From Begonia masoniana (taxonomy: Eukaryota; Streptophyta; Magnoliopsida; Cucurbitales; Begoniaceae): a stretch of DNA of 64,000 nt. Below are positions 1-11,499 of this stretch, one piece after another. Every line of letters starts with the position of its first letter. The stretch's first letter is position 1. The translations under genes were made by a program, and so were the position numbers. The stretch spans positions 10,676,301-10,740,300 of the forward strand of contig CM039510.1 of NCBI GenBank assembly GCA_022432975.1. Direction: 5' to 3'. A model generated the notes under the pieces. That model was not told the DNA's origin and searched no databases. It saw only the letters and a program-made list of their open reading frames with translations.

Positions 1-297
1 TTATCAACTACTGTTACCAGCCTCTTTAGAGGGAATCCATAATGTGTTTCATGTTTCCATGCTGAAGAAGTGTGTTAGAGATCTATCTCAAGTTGTGGAA
101 CCGCAGAGTATGAAATCCATCCTACTCTTACCTATGAGGAGAAACCAGTAAGAATCCTGATTATGCAGTGAAGGTATTGCGCAACAAAGAGGTTCCACTA
201 GTTGAAAGTCTTGTGGCACAACCAGAATATAGAGGAGACAACTTGGGAGCGCTAGCAAGACATGATAGACAAGCATCCAGAGTTATTCAGGTACTGA
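1..297 (+). pseudogene. Element A pol C-terminus (integrase tail and chromodomain-like end), partial
   Basis: The plus strand encodes the end of a Ty3/gypsy polyprotein. Residues such as VFHVSMLKKCVRD (integrase C-terminal GPY/F-type region) are followed by the segment ending IEETTWER. An in-frame TAG replaces the codon after TWER, and the last stop is at about 295-297. The left window edge cuts off everything upstream. The same sequence is at 50,743-51,038 on the minus strand, where the rest of pol is present. A one-base loss near 111-113 (AGTATGAAATCC) and another near 155-160 shift the frame relative to the right arm. The end resembles the degenerate chromodomain of Tekay/Del-type chromoviruses; that clade assignment is inferred from wording alone. 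Confidence 0.85.
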
Positions 298-872
298 ATT
301 TTGAGGACAAAATTCTTTTAAGAAGGGTAGATTGTAACACCCGGTTTCTTTTAAACCAGTTTACTTTATCAAATTTTAGTGGATGTTTTATGGATGAAAT
401 TTTGGAGCTAGTGATTAGGTTAATAAATGAGTGTGTAAGGGCATGATGGTAATTTGAGATGTTATTTTGGATAGCGTATTTAATGGAAGGTTTAATGACG
501 TTTAGCCGCCACTGTTCTCTTATTTTTCCTTTCTTGGTATCCAGCTCAAGCTCAGCAGAGCTCCAGGCGATTTTTCCTCTCTGATCCTTAACCCTCAAAA
601 TAGGTAAGTTCTCCCCTTGTTTTCTTGAGATTTTAGTGGCTAGATAGCAGAGAGAGTGCAATGTGTGTATTTTTGATAATGCTGTGAGTGAGTTGAGTTC
701 GAGTTTAGTGTTGAGCCGAGAATGTACGATGACCAGAACTTCCAAACTAGCTCCTTAGGTTTCTGAATGATATAGGATAATGTTAGTGTTGATCTAATCG
801 GTATTCTGCTTATGACATTAGGTGAGCAGGGCTTCCAGAGTAGTTAAAACCGAGCGATTTCCAGGAGACTAG

Positions 873-1353
873 GTAAGTGAAGTATTGTGTGTGCCTTCGG
901 GCCTACATCACAAAACAGTAGGTTTATGCATGTTTGAGTGTTTTCTTTATGTCATGCATCATGTTTTTGAAGAAATACGAAAATGAATTTATATGAAATG
1001 TTATGGCAAGGTATGAACAGATTGAAATAGATTAGCTATTAAGGGAAGTAATCCACCCCTTAATCGAGTAGAGGATGTATGACTTTGGGAAAATTGATCC
1101 ACCTCCAATGGAATTGAGGGATCAGATCAGCTGTTATGGGAATTAATCCGCCTCTTAATCGAGAAGAGGATGCATGACTTTGAGAAAATTGATCCACCTC
1201 CCAATGGAACTGAGGGGTCATATCAGTGAATGAACGAAATTACAACTGAGTTGTGAAAGTAGAAACTGCATCATTAGGGTTTATGTTTCAGTATTCCATT
1301 TCATTTGCTTTACTTACTTAGCATTAGGCTAATAGATGAGTTTTGTGATGTAG
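873..1353 (+). other. Candidate LTR intron in element A (left copy)
   Basis: AG|GTAAGT at 871-878 is followed about 20 nt later by GCCTTCGGGCCTACATCAC. At the other end TTACTTAGC (about 1314-1322) precedes GTGATGTAG|GT, with the acceptor G at 1353. The span is 481 nt; the right-arm copy (49,685-50,166, minus) is 482 nt. The same layout recurs in LTRs of B, C, D, I and J. Splicing is inferred, not shown. Confidence 0.5.
1034..1223 (+). repeat. Two-copy ~95-bp tandem repeat in LTR A
   Basis: AGCTATTAAGGGAAGTAATC at 1034 recurs as AGCTGTTATGGGAATTAATC at 1129, each followed by a similar block containing AAAATTGATCCACCTCC. The mirror copy is near 49,815-50,005 and a third, noisier one near 61,585-61,780. 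Confidence 0.8.
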
Positions 1354-1734
1354 GTGTGGAGGTAACTACTAGAGAATTCTCTGAATTTTACTGAGGATTA
1401 GGCGAAGCTGTTGGAGCACATTCTTGCCACGGTTTGATGTTCTGATGAGGCGGTTTAACATATGTCTGTAGGTGAAGTTTCAGTAGTTAAGTATTTTATT
1501 GGTGAAAGCTGAGAATTTAACGACAGTAGTTATTTAATGTTTACGTGATTTAAATGTAGTTAGAGTTTAATATTTCAAAGTTGTGTCGAGGATACAGACG
1601 TTGTTCTTTTGTTAATGGTTATTTGTTGAATGTCAGATGTATTTGGGTCAGGTTGTTTTGAATGCTTTGAGTAAAGTTTGTAAATTCCACCATTAGTGAA
1701 TGAAGTCACCGGTGGATGTTTTGTGTTTTTGGCT

Positions 1735-1975
1735 ACCGGTGGATGTGAGATAAAGTCGTTCGGGTGAAGGAAATCATCCGGTTGACGTCACCGGTGGAGT
1801 GAGATAAAGTTGATCGGATAAAGGAAATTATCCGGCTGACGTCACCGGTGGATTGAGATACAGTCGATCGATGAAGGAACTCATCCGGTTGACGTCACCG
1901 GTGGATGCCAGATTTAGTATTTCTGGTGAAGGAAATCATCCGGGCTGACGTCATCGGTAGATGTAGAAGACTTTT
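1735..1975 (+). repeat. ~60-bp tandem repeat with TGACGTCA/CCGGTGGATG in LTR A
   Basis: About four imperfect units, each with CCGGTGGATG, a GAGATA(A/C)AGT block, an ATCATCCGG-like block and then TTGACGTCACC or CTGACGTCA. The mirror copy lies at about 49,080-49,310 and the 5' LTR version at about 60,840-61,030. The core TGACGTCA is a perfect 8-bp palindrome of the kind bound by bZIP factors; any binding here is inference. Confidence 0.8.
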
Positions 1976-2491
1976 GTCGTCTATGACCGATGGTTGCGAG
2001 CAATGGGTTTTGTCACTTAGTGACCGGGCGATGTATTCAGTTTTAATTTGTCTTGTGAAGGGAAAATGAACTTTGTCGTTTAGTCATCGGTGGACGTCGT
2101 TTGTTAAATCCACCGGATGACGTAGCCAAAGTTTTGTCGTTTTGTCACCGGAAGAAGCCTTCTTTTTTCTGTTTCATTCTCTTCCGTTGACTTTTCCTCA
2201 GCGGCAGATACGTTTGACTTCTATAACTTTTCAAGCATTTCACGATTAAACCTTTACTTTCTTGGTCGTTATTTCTTAGTATTCCAACTGATTATTCAAA
2301 CATTGTTTTTATAGTTTTGTTTAACTCTATTTTTGCTTAAATGATTTCCGCTGCAAGTCTTTAAATGTTTTGAAATTTTAGAAAGTGACAAATTTTGACT
2401 TTTGAGCGAAGTTTTAAATTTCGTCCAAAGTTTCTTAGTTATGTCCGCGTTATGAGTAACGAACCGAGTTTATATAATTCGGGGCGTTACA

Positions 2492-3038
2492 TCACCTCAT
2501 CCGATTTCATCTGCTGCCTGTATCTTCTGACTGACGTCATCTCTGCTTCTACCTTCAAAACTACATCATCCGATAGATTTCTTCTGCCAGTCTTCTGCCT
2601 ATGTCTTCCGCCTTTATTTCTTGTTTTCTGCTAGCATTTATAACTGTTATTCATATTCTTTTTACATTCCTTCCTGCACTCTTCAGATTTGTCCTTGCCC
2701 GATATTCTAAATGTCCAAAGTTTAGTTTACATCTGTCTCCCTATTTTCTTCAGTCTGTTATTTCGGTGGTTTAAAATTTAACATGTCTTCTGATTCTGTT
2801 TTAAGTATTCTGAATCCCTTCTACCACGCATTCCTGCAATCCGATTTCAATAGGTTTCTGCCTTCTATTTCCTGTTTTCACGTCTTCAAGCCTTCAGTAT
2901 CGTAAGGGTTTTCTTCCTGTGTGTAATGTTCTAAATGTAAAAAAAAAAATAGTCACCGTTTACCGTTTTACGTAACCGTCCTAAGTGATGGCTTGGCTCT
3001 CGGATCCTGCTGATCGGTTCTGGATTCGGGCTGTCACA
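2492..3038 (+). mobile_element. 3' portion of the element G 5' LTR (left arm)
   Basis: This is the host LTR into which A inserted. It runs from the A target duplication to CGGGCTGTCACA at 3038, followed directly by a primer binding site. Its sequence matches LTR F (5003-6779), including the stretch before an A-run near 2940 and the TCTGATTCTG/TTAAGTATT block. The rest of this LTR is seen on the far side of A at 62,452-63,665. The right-arm copy is 47,989-48,538. Confidence 0.85.
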
Positions 3039-3039
3039 G

Positions 3040-3201
3040 TTATGATATCAGAGAGACAAGGTTTTAAAATGATTCTGTAAAATGTCTGACTGCGCAACTG
3101 CCACGTGAGATCGCTCCACCAACTGTAAGTGGTTATATTTCCGTAAATGTCCTGTTTATTAAATTAGGTTATTTGGTTTATAGGGTTTCTTAAGAACAAA
3201 A
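3040..3201 (+). promoter_or_regulatory. Element G primer binding site and leader
   Basis: TTATGATATCAGAGAG immediately follows the LTR end and is close to TGGTATCAGAG, the complement of the initiator tRNA-Met 3' end. The leader holds CCAACT|GTAAGTG at about 3119-3131, the donor-like site also present in elements A, B and C. The acceptor that B and C carry just before the gag ATG reads CTTAAG here, so the homologous acceptor is damaged. Right-arm copy at 47,825-47,988. Confidence 0.75.
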
Positions 3202-3273
3202 ATGTTGAGAGGGCATCAGGAAGAGTCAAGCGAAAGCTTTCATGTCCCTCAAACGGATGAGCCTACAGCTTGA
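3202..3273 (+). pseudogene. Element G gag N-terminal stub
   Basis: An ATG at 3202 opens a 23-codon frame that starts MLRGHQEESSES, clearly related to the gag N-termini of C (MVRRHQEESSES at 25,379) and B (MVRGHQDEASNS at 31,534). Similarity ends after about 12-14 codons and a TGA follows. The rest of gag and all of pol are missing: the next recognisable G sequence is its 3' LTR at 5003. The mirror copy is at 47,753-47,824 on the minus strand. It is a dead remnant left by deletion or replacement of the interior. Confidence 0.75.
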
Positions 3274-4545
3274 CGAAGATGTTCGTGAGGGCGGCTGGTG
3301 TAGTCAATGCGAGCACAACTCGTATGGAGCATAGGTTATGTGTTTTGGGATTTTGGGTTGCAATGGTTGATGGGGGATGATATTTAATGTTTTAATAGAA
3401 CCCTTATTAGGATACTTGGTATCTGGATAGGTTATAAATCGATATTTTGATTAGTTTCTGCCACGTACAGTGAACATTGACGGAATAGATGTTTTGATGT
3501 TTAGAATGAATTTTTGGTGAATAGAAATGAAGGTTGTAAATTGGATGAGTTTTGATGTTTTGAAGGTAGTTTGAGGATTTAAGTTAGAATTGAAGTTTGG
3601 TGTTTGATTTGGATGATTTTAGGTGGAATGTTCGGTTTTAGAACGATCCACGCGGTTGGTTTTCGTGAATTTTAGATATGCTTTCGGATCGTTTTTGCAC
3701 TCCGTTCAAGTCGGTTTTTAAAGATTTTTACGGGAGGTAGAGTCGAGGGTGTCCGGAATGTGTGGGTAAACTTTCAAGTGATTTGGAGGATTTGGTTTGG
3801 GAAAATAGGAAGAAAATATGGGGAAAAGTCAAAAAAGGTCAAAATGAGTGTTTTTAGGTGTTTTTGGGATAGAAAAACCGAGCCGGCCCGATCGAATCTG
3901 GCCCGGGGCGCGATCGGTCGCAGTCGGGGGTGTTTTAGATGAAGAAAGCCGAGCCAGCCAGATCGGTCGGGCCCGGGGTGCAATCAATCGCGGCAGGGCA
4001 CATAGGGGGCGCGCAGTGCGCGCGCTGCACGCGCAGCGTGCCCAGCGCGCCCCACTTGACCCAAAAGCATTTTTTTTTAAATTTCGACTTTTCAAAACAC
4101 GTTTGTTAACCCGACCTTTTACGATACTTTTTAAACATATTTTACGAGCGATCCCTAAGTATTTATAGGGTTTTAAGGACCCGAAAACCGAGTCGACGTT
4201 TTTCCGAAAAAATTGGTTTAATCTCGTTTTAGTGATTAAACGTTGACGAACCTTATGCGCAACTTGTTAAAGCCTCTTTTGATAATTCCCGAACCTGATG
4301 AGTCATTTCGGGTATTTTTAAGTTAGAGCCAAAATGTCGATAGATGTGGATTGATGCCCGAGTCCGTTCTCCAACGAACGAACGAGTGTAAACGAATGAA
4401 TGAAAAGGAATGGAAACGATAAAAGAATGAAAGAAAAAAATTTAATAGTATTAATCGAGAACGGGCAAGGGTAACACTTATGTATATGTAGGTATGCACG
4501 CATGACATAGGTCGTGGCGGCACCGACGTGGGGTTGGGCCGTCAC
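3274..4545 (+). other. Unclassified repeat-like stretch with a GC-rich island
   Basis: There is no recognisable protein. The 3' end, GGTTGGGCCGTCACA, sits just before a primer binding site and so looks like an LTR end, but I cannot find a matching TG start. About 3878-4060 is strongly GC-rich, with an imperfect ~72-bp duplication (GCCGGCCCGATCG / GCCAGCCAGATCGG) and self-complementary GCGCGCTGCACGCGC. Open frames across it on both strands are explained by base composition. Mirror copy 46,470-47,752. Confidence 0.55.
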
Positions 4546-4619
4546 AATAGTTGGTATCAGAGCCTGTACCCAATAGAAATGTGGCCAACGAGGACGTTGG
4601 GCCCCCGAGGGGGGGTGAT
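4546..4619 (+). mobile_element. TRIM H internal region: primer binding site and polypurine tract
   Basis: Only 74 bp separate two LTR-like boundaries. TTGGTATCAGAGCC (about 4550-4563) is complementary to the tRNA-Met 3' end, and CCCGAGGGGGGGTGAT (about 4604-4619) is a polypurine tract. A minimal core of this kind with no coding region is the layout of terminal-repeat retrotransposons in miniature. Mirror copy 46,396-46,469. Confidence 0.75.
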
Positions 4620-5002
4620 TGTGATGACCTGAATGTGCAAGTATGTGTACGATGGCTGCACGAATCGGAACCAGAACCCGGATGGCGGTACGTCCGCGCG
4701 GGCGAATCGGAAGGTGACAGGTCGTAAAAAAGGGGGTCGTCACAATCCCACATCGCCTGGTGAAGTAGGTGGAAATGAAACATATGTAAAGAGACCCTCC
4801 CACCATAGCAAGACGCGTTTTGGAGCACAATTGACAACGGAATCCCATAAAGACTCTGAAGTTAAAAGTGTTTCGGCAAGAGCAATTCCAGGTTGGGTGA
4901 CCTTCTGGAAAGTTCTCGCCAAACAAGCTGTGAGGGGAGAATATTGGGCTACGGCCCAATCCCCAGAGCGGGACAATATCTGCTGGAAACGGGGTCGTTA
5001 CA
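4620..5002 (+). mobile_element. Cassandra-like TRIM LTR with embedded 5S rRNA-like segment
   Basis: The LTR starts TGTGATGACCTG after the polypurine tract and ends GGGGTCGTTACA, 383 bp. Within it, about 4838-4912 follows plant 5S rRNA: a CGGATCCCAT-like start, CTGAAGTTAA, a GGCAAGAGC stretch and GGTTGGGTGACCTTCTGG, the last matching the 5S internal promoter box C. CAATCCCACATCG and ACAATATCTGCT are typical Cassandra LTR phrases. Cassandra elements are non-autonomous and known for 5S-derived LTRs. The upstream LTR does not match this one, so the element is chimeric or has lost its 5' LTR. The right-arm copy (46,013-46,395) is closer to canonical 5S, and the left copy has extra bases. Confidence 0.8.
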
Positions 5003-6779
5003 AAACCGATTTCTGTACACTGATTGAAACTAAACAAGATAAATCTGACTGAAATGTATTGGTTAAGTGTGGGACGGGGACTGGCCCCCAGATCTATTTC
5101 TGTATTGTACCGTATAACTGTTTGTGCCTGATAGTGCACCCACTGTTCGCCGTTCCCCTATAAGCCCCACTTATACCCCTCTGACACTGAAATGTAATGT
5201 ACTGTACTGTCACTGAATTTCTGAAAACCGCATGCATAGCATATGCATCCACTGCATTTTATATGTTCTTACTGAGCTTGAGGCTCATAGATGAACTCTC
5301 TGATGTAGGTACTGAACCCGGAAATGAGGACTTTGTGCCTCAATCTGATGAATAGGTTGCTGGTAGTTTGAGCTCTCAGGTTGGTTGTGGCTGTCAGACA
5401 AATTCCTGACTGAGAGTGAAATTCTAAACTATGTTCTGTTTATGTATTTAAAACTTCTGTTTTTGGAAATTCTGCAAAATATATGTTAGGTTCTGTACTG
5501 ACCTAGATTTTAAACAATGCACTGATTTGATGTCTAAGTTTAAAAACTACTGTATTGACAGGTGATTATGTTCTGATTGTCTGGAATTGTTTGGGGAATA
5601 TTTTCTTTTGTTGTGCAGATGGTCTGGTTTTTGAGCTATCTATGTAGTGTGATTATTCTTAAGTTTCGTTATGCCGTCTGTGTGCTCGAGAACCATAGTT
5701 TGAACAACATGTCTGTTGTGTCTTCCTGTCAAAATTGAACCTAGGTCTACCGATGATACTGTTCAAATTTTATCGTTAACATCTGCACCGTCAAACAGTG
5801 GTTCTGCCATAGGTTTTCTTCTGCGATTTCGTTATGTCTGTATCTTCCGGTGACTATCGATATTCTAGCTGACGTCATCACTATCCTCGATTCCATCTGC
5901 TGCCTGCATCTTCCGGTCTGAAGTCATCTCTTTTCCTCCTCTTCTGATGACGTACCACTGTTTACACTCCTCGATTCAATCTGCTGCCTAGCTGTTCTCC
6001 GTTCTGAACGTTCATCTCCTATTCCGATGAGTCACCGGACTGTTACATCCTCCGATTCATCTGCCGCCTGCGTCTTCCGTTATGACGTCATCTCCTTTCT
6101 GATGACGCACTACGTTTACATCCTCCGATTCATCTGCTGCCTGCATCTTCTGCTGACATCATCCATTCCGCTGACGTCATCACCCTACATCCGATTTCAT
6201 TTGTGCCTAGTCTTACGATTGACGTCATCCATCTTCGGCTGACGTCATCAACCTCATCGTTTCATCTGCCTGAATCCGATGACATCATCTCTGCTTCTCC
6301 TTCAAAAACTACATCATATGATAGATTTCTTCCGCCAGAGTTCTCTTATGTTCTTCCGCCTTTATTTCTTGTTTCTAAGGCCAATTTATAACTGTTATTT
6401 AAGATTCTTTTACATTTCCTGAATGACTCTTCAGATTTCTCCTTGCCCACGAATTCTAATGTCCAAAGTTTAGTTTACATCTGTCTCCTGTTTTCTTTAG
6501 TTTTATTTCTGTGGTTTAAAACTTTACCTGTCTTTGATTCGTTTTTAAGTATTGAATCCCTTCTGCCATGATTCCTGCAAATCTGCAATATTTCAATAGG
6601 TTTCTGCCTTCTGTTCCTATTTTCACGTCTTCCAGCGTTCATTCATGTAAGGGTTTTCTTCTGGTGTAAGTTCAAAATGTCAAAAAAAAAAAATAGTGTC
6701 AACGTTTACGCTTTTCCGTTAAGTTGAGGATGGCTGGCTCTCAGATCTGTTATCGGGATCCAGATTTGGGGCTGTCACA
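5003..6779 (+). mobile_element. LTR F: truncated 3' LTR of element G
   Basis: It lacks the first ~850 bp of the LTR (compare LTR C, where the matching CTTCTGTACACG stretch is at about 23,536) and begins at the TRIM H boundary. It ends GGGGCTGTCACA at 6779. It shares the GGACGGGGACTGGCCCCC, CCCCTATAAGCCCCACTTA and CTGATGTAGGTACTGAAC blocks with LTRs B and C, and the TGACGTCA-rich block with G. The acceptor-like GATGTAG|GT has its G at 5308; the donor end is missing. About 5860-6260 carries many TGACGTCA or near copies. Mirror copy 44,194-46,012. Confidence 0.85.
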
Positions 6780-7286
6780 GGAAAGAGATCTTCAATCCCT
6801 AGAGATAATGTGTGACCTTTCCTTATGCGGTTTTAGAAAAATGTTTTCTCAAACGAGAGAGACGTCTCATGTGTGAGAAAACGTCTCTTCAAAATCATAA
6901 TAGTGTGTTATTCTTGAAGAGAGGGATGCCACACTTCAGGAAATCTTAAAGTTGTTAAAGATATTCAGCTGAGGACGCGCGGTTTCAAGTCTTCGGATAA
7001 TAAACACCTGTATTGAGTTACATGTTAAGATAAGACGGAACGTAAGCTGAGTAAAATAGTTGCATCAAAGTATCTCTTTTGTTATTTCAAAGTAAATTAT
7101 AATGATTTTTTCAAATGTAAATTATTTACATTTGAAAATACATATTTCTGAACATAAGTTCTTTTAGATAACGAGCCAATTGATGATTTTGATGATTTTA
7201 AAAAGTATTTAAATTAAAAGGGTAACGCATGTCACTGTTATAGACTATAGTGAATTCTGCCATGGTAGGGACCTCGAAACCAACAA
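6780..7286 (+). mobile_element. Copia element E, 5' LTR (start uncertain)
   Basis: About 507 bp lie between the end of LTR F and a primer binding site, ending CGAAACCAACA. That CAACA ending next to TGGTATCAGAG is typical of Ty1/copia LTR ends. I see no convincing TG start at the F junction. The LTR is either truncated by G or starts near 6807 (TGTGTGACC). Mirror copy 43,674-44,193. Confidence 0.65.
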
Positions 7287-8643
7287 TGGTATCAGAGGCA
7301 TATGGTTTTATTAGTCTAAAATATTTTGATGATACAATTAATGTAAAGTGATATGTGTAGAATTAGAGTTGTATGCGTTATATATATTTATGAATATATA
7401 CTGTTGATGTATGGTTCGCATGGCATGAAATAGTGAGAAATTAAGTCGGTGTTTGGGTGGATTTTTTTATTTATGCATTTTCATTACTGCCAAATTTGTA
7501 ATCTACGATGCAGATCTGAGACTACAAAGGGTACTGGTTGAACTTTTCGTCAAAGATTGATATATTGACGAAAACAGATGATGTTGCAAATCAGATATGA
7601 ATTCACAAATTGGATTTGTGAATTTTGATTGCTGGTTCATTTTGGTATGACGCGGTTACGAAGACGACGAAGATTTAGAATCATAGTTTTATATTTATTT
7701 TAATTTTGGGGTTGTCATTTTAGAAATACACAAAGGTCAACCCGGTACTATTATTTATTTTATGTTGATATAATTTTGTTATATTCCCATGCATCACAGT
7801 ATATAGATGTATGTATGTTTAGGTTTTATTTAATATTTCTCACATGTCATGCATTTAAAAATATATTAAATTGCATATGAATTTAATTAAGAGTTATTAA
7901 ATAATTCAGTTTTAATTGTAAAAGCTAATATTACTTCATTTTATTGAATGATGTGAGGACATGAAAAATAAAATACTTTTTAATTTGTGTAAAAATTTAT
8001 TTTATGTTCAGAAAATTAAAATCAGTTGATTATTTGAAATTATTATTTTATAATATGATTATAGATTATAATTAAGTATTGATAAATAATTATGATAATT
8101 TATCAATATATAGGGAATATTTGATATTCGATAATACTAACAAAATATGAGTGGGAGCGGAAGTTAGGCATAACATCCCTGGTCTCCACGTGTTGGCACA
8201 CAGAGTTGCGAATCTTAAGTGGGGTCCGAGATGGCTTGCCATTTTCATACTCCCTAAGGAAAGTGTTGTTCACTTAGGTAATAAAAGAGTTGTCGCCCTA
8301 CAGATGGATATGTGAAATGTATTTTATAGTGGCGACCTAAGCGGGGAACATAAGTTAAGTTTTATAAATCCAAACAGTGCGGTCACCACTGATGAAACTA
8401 AAACGAAACGGTTGTTATTTTTGACCAAAATTTCGTAAGTAATAAATTTCGAAAAATATGAGAATATTTGAGTACATTTATTAATGATTAATATTTTCTA
8501 CCCCTATGTGATTATTATGTTATCGAGATATAGTAGCATTATAATTTTTGTGATTAGCATGTTCAGATCCTCCTAGCATGTCAAACATTTTGAATTAAGC
8601 ATAAAATCTCATTATTATAATTTATTTTATTTATTACAGCATC
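7287..8643 (+). other. Copia E primer binding site and long AT-rich leader
   Basis: TGGTATCAGAGGC at about 7287 is a primer binding site for initiator tRNA-Met. About 1.35 kb of AT-rich sequence with no open frame of note follows before the gag ATG. Right-arm copy: leader 42,283-43,657 and primer binding site 43,658-43,671 (TGGCTCTGATACCA on the plus strand). Confidence 0.7.
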
Positions 8644-8922
8644 ATGTCTCAATTAATGATAAATTTCTTGAGAACTGAAAAGTTTTAACCGGCGGACAAT
8701 TTTGTTAAGTGGGAAAACAGAAATTAATCTCATCTCGTGCATGACAACTTGAACTGTGTACTGATGGAGGAATGGTCCTCCTACGTTGGGAATAATACTG
8801 AACGAGTTGAGAATTCAATAAAAAGAAAGGTCAAACAAGGAAGAAGGCTCAACCCAGCTAAACCAAAGGAAAATGGTCCCTGGGGGGATAGATTGACCAT
8901 CGGATGAGCAATGCAAGCAATA
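8644..8922 (+). pseudogene. Copia E gag, N-terminal part, broken (left arm)
   Basis: The start MSQLMINF matches the intact right-arm frame (minus strand from 42,282), but this copy has a stop after about 15 codons and several single-base indels. The family is Ty1/copia gag (UBN2-type, motif NFVKW). The right copy shows a CX2CX4HX4C zinc knuckle near the end. The reading frame is cut at 8922 by insertion of element B, and the next codons (LEELKKK) continue at 22,537. Not functional. Confidence 0.85.
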
Positions 8923-10037
8923 TGTGACAGCCCGAACACCGAAACGATCGGGGTCTGGGATGAAGCATAACTCGGGACAGATAAAGAAAACGGGGACTAT
9001 TTGTTTTTGTACATTAAACTTTTAAAACATTCAGAAGAAGAGAGAGCGAAAGTGCTCGGATTCGAAATCAAAAGGGTGGTAACAGTTAACCGAACGGAAG
9101 TTAAAATGGATGATAGAAGAAAAGCAGGACGTGATGATGTAACACCCGAGGTTTTGATTTAATATAGTTATGGATCGTAGGAAATATAAAAAGGAAAGTA
9201 ATTAAAGAACGGGAGGAGAGACATTATGAAGTTTCTAATTACGAACGAGCGACTATTACCGAAATTCGAATGCGTCGAAAACACGAGGGGTCAAAACAGG
9301 TAATTAGTTAGTGTTAATTAAAGAAAACTAGAAAATAGTTTTAGGTTTATTTTCTAAAATTATTACTATTATTACTATTAAAAATAATAATAAAACAAAC
9401 TAAAACAGAAGAATGGCTCGGACGAGAAATTTGTGCTTTGAGCTTCGACGACCCCGAGAGCAGAGAGCAGAGCAGAGGGGGGGCCCAACGGTGATCGGCG
9501 GTCGGTCATCGCGATTTTCCGCGATTCTCCGGCCAAAAGAGGCGGCGAAAGCCGTTCTGGCCCTTCTCCGCGCACAAAACGACGGTTAAAGCCTCTTTTC
9601 GCCCCTTGTTTTGACTCTGTTGAGGCCGGAGGTGTGAGGAGGCTGTTTGAGCTGACACGGCCGGGTTAGTTTTGTTGTCTGGCGTGGGTTTTGGCGACCC
9701 CTTGGGACCGGCTTTCATCGCCTGGCCGTGATGAGCTTTGGTGGTGTGAAATCGTGAAGCCCGATTTGGGGGATTTCAGGTTTTTTGCTGTAGTTTGGGG
9801 CATTTTGATTAGTTTAGCTAATTGAGGGATAGGTGGTTGATTAGTGAAGCATTGAGTGAGATTGATGATGAAATAAAAAAGGGGGATTGTCCTGGTACGG
9901 GGCAGTTTTGGTTTTTGCCATTTGACCTAGACGGTCGTTGGTTTACAATTCCTTTTGGCAGGGTTAAAAGAGGTTATTAGGGATACGTGGCCGCTGGAAC
10001 GTTTCAATTCCGATAGCCGACGCAAAAGTTACGGCAG

Positions 10038-10790
<753 letters not shown>

Positions 10791-11119
10791 GTTGTCTCTT
10801 TGTTGGTTAAGCATTGTGGTTGATTGCCTGCTTGTTTGGGAAATTGTTGAGGTTGATTGCTTTGCTTTGTTTAAGTTGGTTAAGCTGCTCTTCTTTGTTG
10901 GTATGCATTGTTGGTTGACTTGCTTTGCTTTGTTTGGGATTTTCTGGTTGATTGCTTTTGCTGTGTTTTGGTCTGGTTAAGTGTATTCTTGTGGTTAGCA
11001 TTGTGGGTGATTGCTTTGCGTGTTTGGGAATTGTGATGGTTGACTGCTTGCTTGTTGTGGTCTGTTAAGCATTGGGGGAAATGCCATGGTTGAATGGTGA
11101 GTAGGAAATGCTCGGGTGT

Positions 11120-11430
11120 GTCTAGTTAAGGATGTACGCTTTGGGTTGTCTCGTAAGAGATGTAAGCTTTTTGTCTGTAAGCGATGTACGCTAGTGTCTG
11201 TAAGAGTGTACGCTTTGTGTCTCGTCGTAGGATGTAAGCTGGTTGTTCTGTAAAGAGGTGTACGATTTGTGTCTCTAAGAGTGTACGCTTTGTGTTCGTT
11301 AAGTTCATGTACGATGGGTGTCTGTAAGAGATGTCGCTTGGTGTCTCGTAGAGATGTACGCGGGTGGTCTCGTACGAGATGTACGCTTGTGTCTCGTAAG
11401 AGATGTACGCTTTGGTCTCGTGGAGGAGAT
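11120..11430 (+). repeat. Degraded copy of the 25-bp tandem array of D
   Basis: Repeated but irregular units of GAGATGTACGCTTTGTGTCTCGTAA type, many with missing bases. The right arm carries the same array in clean 25-bp register at 39,794-40,117. Confidence 0.8.
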
Positions 11431-11499
11431 AGTGTTTGGCATGGTTTGGCATGGTGTGAGCTCATGAACGTCCTTCAGATAAAGTAAATTGTAAAGGCA

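Larger units (their letters stand above)
333..2491 (+). mobile_element. LTR of Ty3/gypsy element A (3' LTR, left-arm copy)
   Basis: The LTR begins TGTAACACCCGG straight after a purine-rich stretch (AAGAAGGGTAGA, candidate polypurine tract) and ends GGGGCGTTACA. The bases after it, TCACC at 2492-2496, are the reverse complement of the GGTGA target duplication seen on the right arm. Length is 2159 bp, against 2168 bp for the mirror copy at 48,539-50,706. It holds a donor/acceptor-like pair (873-1353), a two-copy tandem repeat (1034-1223) and a four-copy TGACGTCA-bearing repeat (1735-1975). No coding capacity is apparent. Confidence 0.9.

Noticed and set aside
287..745. 152-codon frame conserved in both arms
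   Set aside because: It is antisense across the pol end and LTR of element A, and it is conserved only because the arms are copies. No similarity to a known family is recognisable.
3829..4168. Arg/Ala/Pro-rich frames on both strands
   Set aside because: Base-composition artefacts of the GC-rich island.
4838..4912. A genuine 5S rRNA gene
   Set aside because: It is partial and diverged, lacks the 5S gene ends and sits in a TRIM LTR, as in Cassandra elements.
4318..5139. 273-codon minus-strand frame
   Set aside because: It crosses the unclassified block, TRIM H and LTR F, three unrelated repeat units, and has no domain. The mirror copy has different length and frame.
6780..7300. tRNA gene at TGGTATCAGAG sites
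   Set aside because: Only the 12-16 bases complementary to the tRNA 3' end are present, next to LTR ends, so these are primer binding sites.
9400..9720. GC-rich frames near 9.5 kb as a host exon
   Set aside because: The segment is inside solo LTR D, the mirror copy (about 41,200-41,520) differs by frame-changing indels, and no domain is seen.
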